Of a stretch of 36,319 nt of DNA, positions 23,792 to 31,363 are shown piece after piece. Origin of the DNA: Gammaproteobacteria bacterium (GTDB lineage Bacteria > Pseudomonadota > Gammaproteobacteria > Pseudomonadales > Azotimanducaceae); NCBI GenBank assembly GCA_026709365.1, contig JAPOTD010000123.1, positions 1 to 36,319 of the forward strand, read 5' to 3'. The notes beneath the pieces were generated by a model. That model had not been told where the DNA came from. It did no database searches and saw nothing but the letters and a program-made list of their open reading frames with translations. Within the stretch, counting starts at the first letter, position 1, and each line of letters opens with the position of its first letter. The translations under genes were made by a program, and so were the position numbers.

Positions 23792-24934
23792 TCAAGCCAG
23801 ACGGGGATGGTCGCGGATGTATGCCGCCAGTGAGGGAATGGCGGTCCGCCATTCATCGGCGGCTCGGATCAGAAAGCCGTTATCGACGATGATTCGCTTG
23901 GCGGCGGCAGCATCTCCGGGTGGCAGTCCGGCATCGTCCAAAAGACGGTTGAGTTGGCCGGTTGAGATGATGGAAGCCGGTGCGGTGATTTCGGCGGCCA
24001 CCATTTGAGCGGCTTGGAGCATGGCATTCCGATCCAGGCCCGCCGCTCGGGCGTCGCGCTCGAATTCATCGAAGCGCCGAGCGTAAAACCTGGCTCGCAC
24101 GGCCTCCACTTGGGGGCGGGCTGCTTCCAAAACCGCGTTGTCCAAGGTCTTCCGAGCGCATCCCTGCTCCCAGAGCGCCTTGCCCCACAGCTGCAAGAAG
24201 TAGGGATACCCCAGACTTTCCGCCACCGCCTCGTCCAAGACCGCCTCTTCAAATTGCCAATCCCGCCACTCCGGCACGTCAAGCGCCTCGCGGGATTGGG
24301 CTGCGGACAGCAAACCCGGAACGACAATCGGCGCCCGCTCGACGAACGAAGCGTTCACGGCATCCGAGAGCAGGAAGGGCTCGAGGGCAGGGGTTCCGGC
24401 CAGCAGGAGGCCGCACGGCTGCCGTCCCGCCAGCTCTTGGAAAACGTTAAGCAAAATGTGGGTCAGATCCGGCGGCAGCGTGTGCGCTTCATCAATGAGC
24501 ATCAGAAACGGGCTGTTTCTGCGCCGGGTCAACGCCTTCCCAAGCACTTGGAAATCACCCTCTGAAACGGCCGATGTCGTCGTGATCTTGACACCCGCCA
24601 CACTCAGGCCGGTGAGCGAGTTGACCGCCGAATGCCACCAAGGCCTGCGCGGCGCAAGCAACCGGGCGACTTCAGCCAAGTTGGGCAACAGTGCGGCTGA
24701 CGTGTAGAGCACATCCACCGGCGGCGGGGCGCGCCGTTCCAGATCCCGAAGAAGAACCGTCTTGCCCAGCCCCCGAGGGGCTTGCACCAAGTGGATGCCC
24801 TGCCGCAACGGGCCATTCGCCACCTGCCTAAGCAACGCCTGCAAGGCCGCGCCTTCGACCTCCCTTCCCGCCAGCACCGGCGGGGCGCTGCCTGTGCCCG
24901 GCTGAAAAGGGTTGAGCGAAGCATCCGGCAACAT
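23792..24934 (-). CDS. AAA-type ATPase, ORC/archaeal ATPase-like
   Basis: A 380-residue P-loop ATPase. Walker A is QAPRGLGKTVLL (Lys58), Walker B is FLMLIDEAHTLPPD, and a sensor-like LLAGTP follows. The C-terminal third is helical with winged-helix-like character (LEAARPQVEAVRARFYARRFDEFER, then TGQLNRLLDDAGLPPGDAAAAKRIIVDNGFLI). Relatives are the STAND/ORC-like ATPases with a DNA-binding tail; their roles are often unknown or defence- or mobility-related. No obvious partner gene is adjacent. It is divergent from the TPP enzyme gene. Confidence 0.85.
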   Translation of the reverse strand: MLPDASLNPFQPGTGSAPPVLAGREVEGAALQALLRQVANGPLRQGIHLVQAPRGLGKTVLLRDLERRAPPPVDVLYTSAALLPNLAEVARLLAPRRPWWHSAVNSLTGLSVAGVKITTTSAVSEGDFQVLGKALTRRRNSPFLMLIDEAHTLPPDLTHILLNVFQELAGRQPCGLLLAGTPALEPFLLSDAVNASFVERAPIVVPGLLSAAQSREALDVPEWRDWQFEEAVLDEAVAESLGYPYFLQLWGKALWEQGCARKTLDNAVLEAARPQVEAVRARFYARRFDEFERDARAAGLDRNAMLQAAQMVAAEITAPASIISTGQLNRLLDDAGLPPGDAAAAKRIIVDNGFLIRAADEWRTAIPSLAAYIRDHPRLA

Positions 24935-25002
24935 GGAGCCAGTGTAGGCGCGGGCGATTGCTTGTCAATTCAGGCGCGCCTGCAAAGCGGGCGCGTTCGA
25001 TG

Positions 25003-25046
25003 CACTCGTCGCTTGGGTCAGGTTCCGATATCTTTTGAGCCCGCAC
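25003..25046 (+). repeat. Dispersed intergenic repeat, copy 4 (tail only)
   Basis: Only the conserved tail is present: GGGTCAGGTTCCGATAT, a short T-rich piece and AGCCCGCAC. The hairpin half is missing or replaced by an unrelated GGCGCGCCTGCAAAGCGGGC segment. Confidence 0.65.
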
Positions 25047-25111
25047 ATTCAGAGCGTGTTCTCAAGCGTCGGCGCGAGCTATCATCAACCCCAACACCAG
25101 CGGAGGGGACC

Positions 25112-26743
25112 ATGAACGTCAGCGAAGCCATCGGCAAGGTGCTGAAGGCCGAAGGCGTGGACGTGCTCTTCGCCTACCCGGTCAATCCGATCATCGAGGC
25201 GGCCGCGGCCGAGGGCATCCGCACCGTCATCGTGCGCCAGGAGCGCATCGGGCTACACATGGCGGACGCCTACTCGCGGCTGTCGTCCGGGGAGCGGATC
25301 GGCGTCTTCTGCATGCAGCACGGCCCCGGCGCCGAGAACGCCTTCGGCGGGGTTGCCCAAGCCCATTCCGAGTCCGTGCCCATCCTGGTGATGCCCGGCG
25401 GCTACCCGCGCCGCGTCGCCAACTACTACCCCAACTTCAACGCCACCCGGAACATGCGCGGGGTCACCAAGTGGGCCGAGCCGCTGACCATGGGCAAGGC
25501 TTTGCCGGAGGTGATGCGCCGCGCCTTCTTCCAGCTGCGCAACGGCCGGCCCGGCCCGGTGCTGGTCGAAGTGCCGTTGGACGTGTTCCGCGAGGAGGTG
25601 CCGGACAACTGGCGCTACGAGCCCAGCTACAAGACCCGCTCCGGGCCGGACCCCGAAGCGGTCGCCGAGGCCGCCGCCGTCCTGGCCAAGGCCGAACGGC
25701 CCGTGATCTACGCCGGCCAAGGCGTTCACTACGCCCGCGCCTGGGATGAGCTCAAGGCGCTGGCCGAGGCTTGGAACATCCCGGTGACCACCAGCATCGA
25801 GGGCAAGAGCGCCTTTCCGGAAAACCACCCGCTGTCGCTGGGCTCGGGAGGCCGCTCCAACCCGCGGCCGGTCAAGGCGTTTCTCAATGAGGCCGACGTC
25901 ATTCTCGGCGTCGGCTGCAGCTTTGCCCTGACCGGCTTCGGGGTGCCGATGCCGAGGGGCAGAACCATCATTCACGCCACCTTGGACCCAATGGACCTGA
26001 ACAAGGACGTGCCGGCGCAGCACGGGCTGATCGGCGACGCCAAGCTGACCTTGGCCGCCCTGGCGGACGCCATGGAGGCCCACAGCCCCGCCCCGGCCGA
26101 GTCCCGCGCCGGGGTTTCGGGCCGCATCGCCAGCCTGCGCGAAGCCTGGCTCGGCGAATGGCTACCCAAGCTCACCCACAACCAAGCGCCGATCAATCCC
26201 TACCGGGTGATCTGGGAGCTCAACGCCCTCGTCGATAAGGACAGCGTCATCATCACCCACGACGCCGGCAGCCCGAGGGACCAGCTCACGCCCTTCTGGG
26301 AGGCCACCGCGCCCTTGAGCTACATCGGCTGGGGCAAGACCACCCAGCTCGGCTACGGCCTGGGGCTGGCCATGGGCGCCAAGCTGGCGCACCCGGAGAA
26401 GCTGTGCATCAATGTCTGGGGCGATGCCGCCATCGGCTTCACCGGCATGGACTTCGAGACCGCGGCCCGGGAGCGCATCCCCATTCTGTCGATCCTGTTC
26501 AACAACTTCTCCATGGCCATCGAAATTCCGATCATGCCCGTCTCCCAGGAGAAGTACGGCGCCACCGACATCTCCGGCCACTACGCCGACATGGCCAAGG
26601 CGTTTGGCGGCTACGGCGAGCGGGTGCGCGACCCGAACGACATTCAGGCGGCGCTCAAGCGCGGCATCAAGGCCACCGAAAGCGGCCAGCCGGCGCTGCT
26701 GGAGTTCATCACCGGCAAGGAAATCGCCGTCTCAAACGAATGA
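25112..26743 (+). CDS. Thiamine pyrophosphate-requiring enzyme (acetolactate synthase/benzoylformate decarboxylase-like)
   Basis: A 543-residue three-domain TPP enzyme. The Glu that activates the cofactor is in TVIVRQERIGLHMADAY, and the TPP-Mg motif spans WGDAAIGFTGMDFETAARER to LFNN, a GDx(25-30)N pattern. The central domain (VIYAGQGVHYARAWDEL) is of the acetolactate synthase fold. It is not a canonical IlvB: no small subunit is adjacent and the FAD-binding segment is not obvious. It could be a decarboxylase or carboligase of a catabolic route. GGAGGGG precedes the ATG at 25112 by about 4 bases; the longer open frame from 24782 is the shadow of the ATPase gene. Confidence 0.9.
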   Translation: MNVSEAIGKVLKAEGVDVLFAYPVNPIIEAAAAEGIRTVIVRQERIGLHMADAYSRLSSGERIGVFCMQHGPGAENAFGGVAQAHSESVPILVMPGGYPRRVANYYPNFNATRNMRGVTKWAEPLTMGKALPEVMRRAFFQLRNGRPGPVLVEVPLDVFREEVPDNWRYEPSYKTRSGPDPEAVAEAAAVLAKAERPVIYAGQGVHYARAWDELKALAEAWNIPVTTSIEGKSAFPENHPLSLGSGGRSNPRPVKAFLNEADVILGVGCSFALTGFGVPMPRGRTIIHATLDPMDLNKDVPAQHGLIGDAKLTLAALADAMEAHSPAPAESRAGVSGRIASLREAWLGEWLPKLTHNQAPINPYRVIWELNALVDKDSVIITHDAGSPRDQLTPFWEATAPLSYIGWGKTTQLGYGLGLAMGAKLAHPEKLCINVWGDAAIGFTGMDFETAARERIPILSILFNNFSMAIEIPIMPVSQEKYGATDISGHYADMAKAFGGYGERVRDPNDIQAALKRGIKATESGQPALLEFITGKEIAVSNE

Positions 26744-26891
26744 TGCCGCGGGCCTGCGCCGGGCAGCGCTTCCCCGCCTCGACGAGGCCACCCGGCGCTG
26801 CCGACTGACCACGGGAGTTTTCCAATTGGGCTTTCCCTTGGATCAGCGAGCGCCCAAGCCCATTGGCGGCAAGCGGGTGTTTGCGGGGCCG

Positions 26892-27599
26892 CTAACCGGG
26901 CGAGGGCGCTTGTCGCCGGCGCACCCGCCGCGCGAAGCGCTGCAAGGTGCCGGTGCTGAGCCAGAAGCCGATTTGGGCGGCGGCGATGAGGCCCACGAAC
27001 AAGGGGATCAGGCCGTAGCCGACGTTGCCGACCTCAAAGTAGAACACGGCGTTGTAGGCCTTGCCGTTGGCGGAGTTCTCGGCCTCGACAATGCCGATGT
27101 AGCCGCCCGCCTCCGCAAACTCGTGGAGCAGGGCCACAACCCCAGTGGGCTCCGCCACCAACGGGCGGTGGAACACCGTTTGCGCCTCCAAGTCGCCAAT
27201 GGACTGCACATCGTCCCAGTTGGCGAAGATGCCGAAGCCCTGGTCGTCGGTGATCACGCGAAACGACAACCGCATCTCCTTCATCATCTCGTGCAGGTAT
27301 TCGATCACGAACAGGGTCGGCCCCACATCCGGCACCTCCTCGCAGAACTCCGCAGCACCGCGGCTGTCCGGCTGGTGCAGCGTGAAGTGGGCCTGCAGGA
27401 AGCCCATGCGCAGCAGGCAGACGTCCTCCTCAGCCACCACGCCGCCGTGCGCCTGGCCCCATTGCGGCGCCGCCAGCAGCGCCACGGCCAGGACGGCGCC
27501 CATGAACAAACCGGGAGACTTCGCCTTCGTAAGTCGCGAAAGCCAGAATTCGATGCCGCCGCCCCTTTGGGCGGGCGATTGAGGAGAACATCGATTCAT
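26892..27599 (-). CDS. Exported, C-terminally membrane-anchored protein of unknown function with predicted N-terminal His
   Basis: About 235 residues. A long n-region with Arg and Lys is followed by a hydrophobic core (GAVLAVALLAAPQ) and a signal-peptidase I site WGQA/HGG. The mature protein would start with His51, and further His, Asp and Glu residues follow (QAHFTLHQPD; EYLHEMMKEM). A single membrane helix near the C-terminus (LIPLFVGLIAAAQIGFWL) and a basic tail anchor it. Two Cys (DVCLL, EFCEE) could form a disulfide. An N-terminal His after signal cleavage is known from copper proteins such as CopC, LPMOs and PmoB, so a metal role is possible but only inferred. The family is not recognised with certainty, and the start codon is uncertain. 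Confidence 0.7.
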   Translation of the reverse strand: MNRCSPQSPAQRGGGIEFWLSRLTKAKSPGLFMGAVLAVALLAAPQWGQAHGGVVAEEDVCLLRMGFLQAHFTLHQPDSRGAAEFCEEVPDVGPTLFVIEYLHEMMKEMRLSFRVITDDQGFGIFANWDDVQSIGDLEAQTVFHRPLVAEPTGVVALLHEFAEAGGYIGIVEAENSANGKAYNAVFYFEVGNVGYGLIPLFVGLIAAAQIGFWLSTGTLQRFARRVRRRQAPSPG

Positions 27600-27693
27600 G
27601 GTTGACGGAACCGAACGCTCCAAAGGGGACTACGGATGCTGGTTTTCAGCCGTGAATTCGGCAGGCAGGGGCTATCGGGCCGGAACGGGCGGA

Positions 27694-28593
27694 TCACGCC
27701 GCAGTCCCCGCGCGCAGCCAAGCCTGGGCCAGCAGCGCCAGCGCCAAGCCGCCGGCGATGGCTTGGCCGCTCTTGCCAAGCCGTCGGATGTCGAAGGTGG
27801 ATGCCCCCAAGCCCGCAGCCACCCCGGCGGCAAAGCCCGTGAAATGCGCGACCACATCGGTGCGCTCACCGCCCACGCCGGTGTAGGCGAGCAGGGCGAC
27901 GGCGGCGAACAGGGGCGCGAAGTTGCGCTTCCAGCTGCGCGCCTCGACCCGGCTGCGCCGCCACATGAAGGCCCCGGTCAGCCCAAGCGCCGCAAAGTTG
28001 GCGGTGGAGGCGCCCAGCGAGAGAAAGCCGGCGGGCTGAATGAAGGCGTTGGCCAGATTGCCCGCCGCGCCGCCGAGCAGAATCAGCAGCCAGCCGAACC
28101 CCGAGCCCAGGTAGCGGCCGGCAAAGACGCCGAACACCGCGCCGAACGCCGAGTTGCCGACGATGTGGCCGAGGTCCGCATGCAGCGTCAAGGCCGTGAA
28201 CGTCCGCCACCACTGGCCGTCGCGAACGAGCCCCGCGTTCATCATCCCGGACTCCCGCCAATCCCAGCCGAAGGCGCCCCATTCCTCCAAATTGGGCAAT
28301 AGCCAGATGACGGTGAGGAAGACCAACGCGCCGGCCCAACCCCGGTCGAAGGTGTGCAGCATGGGCGCGCGGCCTTCCGGATGCCGGTTCTCGGCCGCAA
28401 AGGCGCGCAGCTCAGCCTCGGCCCGCTGCGCCGCATCGGCTGGAATCAGGAGCGTCCAGACGTGATCGCGCCATTGGGTGCGGTGGGGAATCTCCATGGC
28501 GGCCAGCACCAGCGCCGCTTCGGTGACGATGCGGCGGTCGAGCGCGGACCGCAGCACCACCCAGTCCCCTTCCGGCACGCGTTGGCCGCTCAA
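27694..28593 (-). CDS. Rhomboid family intramembrane serine protease
   Basis: A 299-residue protein. About 90 N-terminal cytoplasmic residues (LVLAAMEIPHRTQW) resemble a DUF2007-like domain. About six or seven membrane helices follow. The active-site Ser196 lies in SLGASTANF (the usual GxSG is here GAST), and His250 in DVVAHFTGFAAGV. The loop HADLGHIVGNSAFGAVFG holds the conserved His and Asn of the oxyanion region. Rhomboids cleave membrane proteins within the bilayer. The TTG start at 28593 is 8 bases after the stop of the S9 peptidase gene, so the two are co-transcribed. The altered GxSG deserves attention; activity is likely but unproven. Confidence 0.85.
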   Translation of the reverse strand: MSGQRVPEGDWVVLRSALDRRIVTEAALVLAAMEIPHRTQWRDHVWTLLIPADAAQRAEAELRAFAAENRHPEGRAPMLHTFDRGWAGALVFLTVIWLLPNLEEWGAFGWDWRESGMMNAGLVRDGQWWRTFTALTLHADLGHIVGNSAFGAVFGVFAGRYLGSGFGWLLILLGGAAGNLANAFIQPAGFLSLGASTANFAALGLTGAFMWRRSRVEARSWKRNFAPLFAAVALLAYTGVGGERTDVVAHFTGFAAGVAAGLGASTFDIRRLGKSGQAIAGGLALALLAQAWLRAGTAA

Positions 28594-28601
28594 TCGCGCA
28601 C

Positions 28602-30530
28602 CTACCGCAAGTGCTTGCCCAAGAACCCAACGAAGGCTTCCGAGGCGGCGATGCGGTTCTCCCGACGGGAGAAGCCGTGGCCCTCGTCGGGGAAGACCAG
28701 GTATTCGACTGGGGTGCCGTTGGCCCTGACCGCGGCGACGATCTCATCGCTTTCCACCTGCAGCACGCGGGGGTCGTTGGCGCCTTGGATGACCAGCAGC
28801 GGCGTCTTGATGTTCTCGGCGTGGAACAGCGGCGAGATGCGGCGCAGGCGCTCGCCGTCCACGGCCGGGTCGCCCAGCTCGTCGAACAGCGCCTTGCGGT
28901 TGGCGCCCCACCAAGGCGGGATGGACTCCAAGGTGCGCACCCAGTTCATCACCCCGAAGATGTTGATGCCCACCTTGAACACGCCCGGCCGGAACGCCAG
29001 GGCGGCGCCGACCATGTAGCCGCCGTAGGAGCCGCCGATGATGCCGATGCGCTCCCCATCCACCCAATCGAGGCCTGCCAAGTAGCGTTTGCCGTACACG
29101 ATGTCGTCCAGATCAACCTCGCCGTGGCGGCGGTCGTCCATGTGGAAAAAGGTCTTGCCATAGCCTGACGAGCCGCGGTTGTTGGCGGCGAGGATGGCGT
29201 AGCCGTGGTTGACCAGATGCTGGATCGTGGCCGAGTAGCCGCGCCGGCTTTGGCCGCCGGGGCCGCCATGCACCCAAACCAGGGCCGGCGCCGGGTTGGC
29301 GGCGGAGGCCGCCTTGGGCCGGTAGAGGATGGCCGGAATCTCCAGGCCGTCGAAGCTCGGGTAGCGCACCACGGCGCTCGGTGCCAAGTCGGCCTCATCG
29401 ATCTCCGGGTTGGGCGCCTGGGTCAGGCGGCGGCTTTCGCCAGCGGCCAAGTCCACCACATAGACGTCGTTTGGCGAGGTGTCGGTGCTCAGCAGCAGCG
29501 CCACCTTCGACTCATCCCGCGAGAAGCGGATTTGACCCGGATTGCCCTCCGGCAGGCCCGGCAGCGCCAGCCAATCGCCAGTGGCGGTGTCCTTGATGCG
29601 CACGACGATGCGGGCGTCCTCGTTGACGCCCTGCACCAAGTACCGCCCGGAGCGCGAATGGAAGGCGAACACCAGGTCCCAATCGGCCTGAATCAACGGG
29701 GCCTGCTCGCCGGTGGCGGCGTCCCAGCGCCAAACCGCCATGAACTCGCGGCCTTGGTTCGAGCCGTAGAGCAGCGCGCCGCTGTCCGGCGTAAACCCAT
29801 GCACCGCGTGGCTGACGTTGCCCTCATGGGGCGTGATGTGGGCGGGCGACGCGTCGGCGGCCTCGCGGTCCAGGATGTGGATGTCGTTGTCGGCGCTGGA
29901 GTTCTCGCGCACCAGGGCCAGATAGCGCCCGTTTGGGGAGACGGCGCCCAGCCGCCAGTTGGCGTCGTTCTCGAAAAATAGCTCCCGCGCATAGCCATCG
30001 GCAGCGTAGCGGTACAGATCGAACACCGCGGCATCGCGCTCGTTGGTGGCCACGTGGAATGCGTCATCGGCCTGCGACCAGCCCATGAACAGGGCCTTTA
30101 CGCCTTCGCCGGGCGTCAGGTCGATGGCCTGCCCATCAGGTGCGAGGACATGGACGTGGTCGAGTTCATCCCCTTGGTTGTCGGCAGCGTAGAGAATGCG
30201 GTCGTCGCTCGGAAACCAGGACAGCGGGCGATGGGCGTTGTCCGCCGAGGCGGTCAGCGCGGTGGCCGGCGCACCGGACAACGGCAGCGCATAGGCGTTG
30301 AGCGCGCCCAGGGTGTCGGCGCCGATCAGCAGCCGTTGGCCGTCCGCCGACCATGCGTAACCGCCGGGCAGGCGGTAGGTCGTGGTCTCAAAGAAGGCGG
30401 CGGCGGAATAAGTCCTTGGCGGCTGGCCGTCCGTGGGCGGCGGCTGGCCGCACGCCGTCAGCAGCAAGCAGCATGACAGGACCAGGTGGCGCGCATTGGG
30501 CAGACAGCAGGGGATTCTCAAATCGGACAC
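28602..30530 (-). CDS. S9 family prolyl oligopeptidase-like lipoprotein
   Basis: A 642-residue exported peptidase. The start is a GTG at 30530 with TGAGG 5 bases upstream, followed by a lipoprotein signal ending LLLTACG (lipobox LTAC). A seven-bladed propeller region (GGYAWSADGQRLLIG, PNGRYLALV, etc.) precedes the catalytic hydrolase domain. The triad is expected at Ser501 (GGSYGGYM), Asp586 (GANDPRV) and His618 (DEGHGFSRRE). S9 enzymes cleave short peptides, often after proline or Xaa-Pro. The open frame runs on upstream for 80 codons through a 36-bp tandem repeat; that extension is not believed. It is followed by a coupled rhomboid gene. The proline-rich peptide gene lies 420 bases upstream on the same strand. 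Confidence 0.9.
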   Translation of the reverse strand: MSDLRIPCCLPNARHLVLSCCLLLTACGQPPPTDGQPPRTYSAAAFFETTTYRLPGGYAWSADGQRLLIGADTLGALNAYALPLSGAPATALTASADNAHRPLSWFPSDDRILYAADNQGDELDHVHVLAPDGQAIDLTPGEGVKALFMGWSQADDAFHVATNERDAAVFDLYRYAADGYARELFFENDANWRLGAVSPNGRYLALVRENSSADNDIHILDREAADASPAHITPHEGNVSHAVHGFTPDSGALLYGSNQGREFMAVWRWDAATGEQAPLIQADWDLVFAFHSRSGRYLVQGVNEDARIVVRIKDTATGDWLALPGLPEGNPGQIRFSRDESKVALLLSTDTSPNDVYVVDLAAGESRRLTQAPNPEIDEADLAPSAVVRYPSFDGLEIPAILYRPKAASAANPAPALVWVHGGPGGQSRRGYSATIQHLVNHGYAILAANNRGSSGYGKTFFHMDDRRHGEVDLDDIVYGKRYLAGLDWVDGERIGIIGGSYGGYMVGAALAFRPGVFKVGINIFGVMNWVRTLESIPPWWGANRKALFDELGDPAVDGERLRRISPLFHAENIKTPLLVIQGANDPRVLQVESDEIVAAVRANGTPVEYLVFPDEGHGFSRRENRIAASEAFVGFLGKHLR

Positions 30531-30612
30531 GGGAGCCTCAAGGGGTGCGACAGTCGGATTGTACCCCCGGGAACCCCCGGATTGGCGGCCGCGCGCGCCG
30601 CTGCGCACACAG

Positions 30613-30774
30613 GAGCTGCTACGCAACTGCGTGAGCAGGCTCGCGTTTGAGTTGCTGCGCAACTGCGCGGGCGGGCCCGCGTTTGAGTTGCTGCGCAACT
30701 GCGCGGGCGGGCTCGCGTTTGAGTTGCTGCGCAACTGCGCGAGCAGGCTCGCGTTTGAGTTGCTGCGCAACTCA
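30613..30774. repeat. 36-bp tandem repeat, 4.5 copies
   Basis: Four units of exactly 36 bp begin at 30613, 30649, 30685 and 30721, then half a unit to 30774. Each has GAGTTGCTGCGCAACTG (arms GTTGC/GCAAC) and a second small palindrome such as GCGAGCAGGCTCGC, ending in GTTT. Units differ by a few bases. It lies upstream of the S9 peptidase start, on the same transcript side. It is not a CRISPR: units abut with no spacers. As 36 is divisible by three, it stays open in all frames and produces an artificial LRSNSNASPPAQ-type repeat protein. Confidence 0.9.
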
Positions 30775-30903
30775 GCATGGACGCAAAACGTGGCGATCGG
30801 CAGTCAAGTGCCCGGGGCCCTTGGGCACGGTTCGTTCGGCGTTTCGCTGGCGCAAACCTCCGCGTCCGTTGCGTGGACCGGCCTTCCGTTCCAGAAAACG
30901 CAC

Positions 30904-30936
30904 GCCTTGCGGGCCTCTCGACGAGGCCCGCAAGGC
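30904..30936 (-). terminator. Strong hairpin after the proline-rich peptide gene
   Basis: A perfect 14-bp stem, GCCTTGCGGGCCTC (30904-30917) with its complement (30923-30936), and a 5-base loop. On the - strand the hairpin starts 11 bases after the peptide stop and is followed after 6 bases by TTTT (30897-30894). It is probably the terminator of the peptide transcript. Confidence 0.7.
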
Positions 30937-30947
30937 GCACTCCAGCC

Positions 30948-31145
30948 TCACCAGATGATGGGCTGCCAAGGCGAAGGCAGCCGCGAGGACGGTTGCCCGG
31001 AAGGCGGCGGATGGTTAACCGACGCCGACTGGGCGGTCAGACCAGGGAAAGGGAATGGAGGCCGAAAGGTCGGTTCGTGCATTGGACTTGGCCATTGGAA
31101 GGCGCCGCCAACCAGTTGCATTTCAGTGTCATCGAGAGTCCGCAT
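30948..31145 (-). CDS. Proline-rich peptide with microcin V-like double-glycine-type leader (putative bacteriocin/RiPP precursor)
   Basis: A 65-residue precursor-like gene. The ATG at 31145 has AGGAG 6 bases upstream. The first 15 residues, MRTLDDTEMQLVGGA, match the spacing of double-glycine leaders: Leu at -12, Glu at -8, Met at -7, Val at -4, Gly-Ala at -2/-1. The leader of microcin V (MRTLTLNELDSVSGG) shares MRTL, the Glu and the Val-x-Gly. Such leaders are removed by the C39 peptidase domain of an ABC exporter. The predicted 50-residue core is unusual: about 14 prolines (PPFPFPG, HPPPSGQP, PSPWQPII), three Trp, no Cys, ending IIW. No exporter or immunity gene is in the window. A longer frame from 31226 exists but lacks a ribosome site. 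A hairpin terminator follows. Confidence 0.65.
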   Translation of the reverse strand: MRTLDDTEMQLVGGAFQWPSPMHEPTFRPPFPFPGLTAQSASVNHPPPSGQPSSRLPSPWQPIIW

Positions 31146-31337
31146 GGGTTTCTCCTTTGCGAGGTTGTTGAAGTTCGGAAGCCCAAGATGCAGGCGGGCC
31201 AAGCCAACCGCAATACCGCAGCCCAAAGCTCCAGCGACCCTTCAGAATGCAACGTCCCGACGATGGCAGCTTGGGGCCAATGGCTGCGCCCCCGTGCGAG
31301 CGTAACGCCGAGACAAGCGGGTTAAACTCTCCCGCCC

Positions 31338-31351
31338 CCATTGGCCAATGG
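31338..31351. promoter_or_regulatory. 14-bp perfect palindrome upstream of the acyltransferase gene
   Basis: CCATTGGCCAATGG is a perfect palindrome 12 bases before the ATG at 31364. It could bind a dimeric regulator or form a hairpin that covers the ribosome site; no function is known. Confidence 0.35.
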
Positions 31352-31363
31352 CCCCAACTCTCG

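Noticed and set aside
30531-30770. An N-terminal LRSNSNASPPAQ repeat domain on the S9 peptidase
   Set aside because: The lipoprotein signal and ribosome site at the GTG at 30530 mark the true start; the repeat is non-coding tandem DNA that happens to remain open.
30613-30774. A second CRISPR array suggested by 36-bp periodicity
   Set aside because: The units abut without spacers and vary among themselves; this is a simple tandem repeat.
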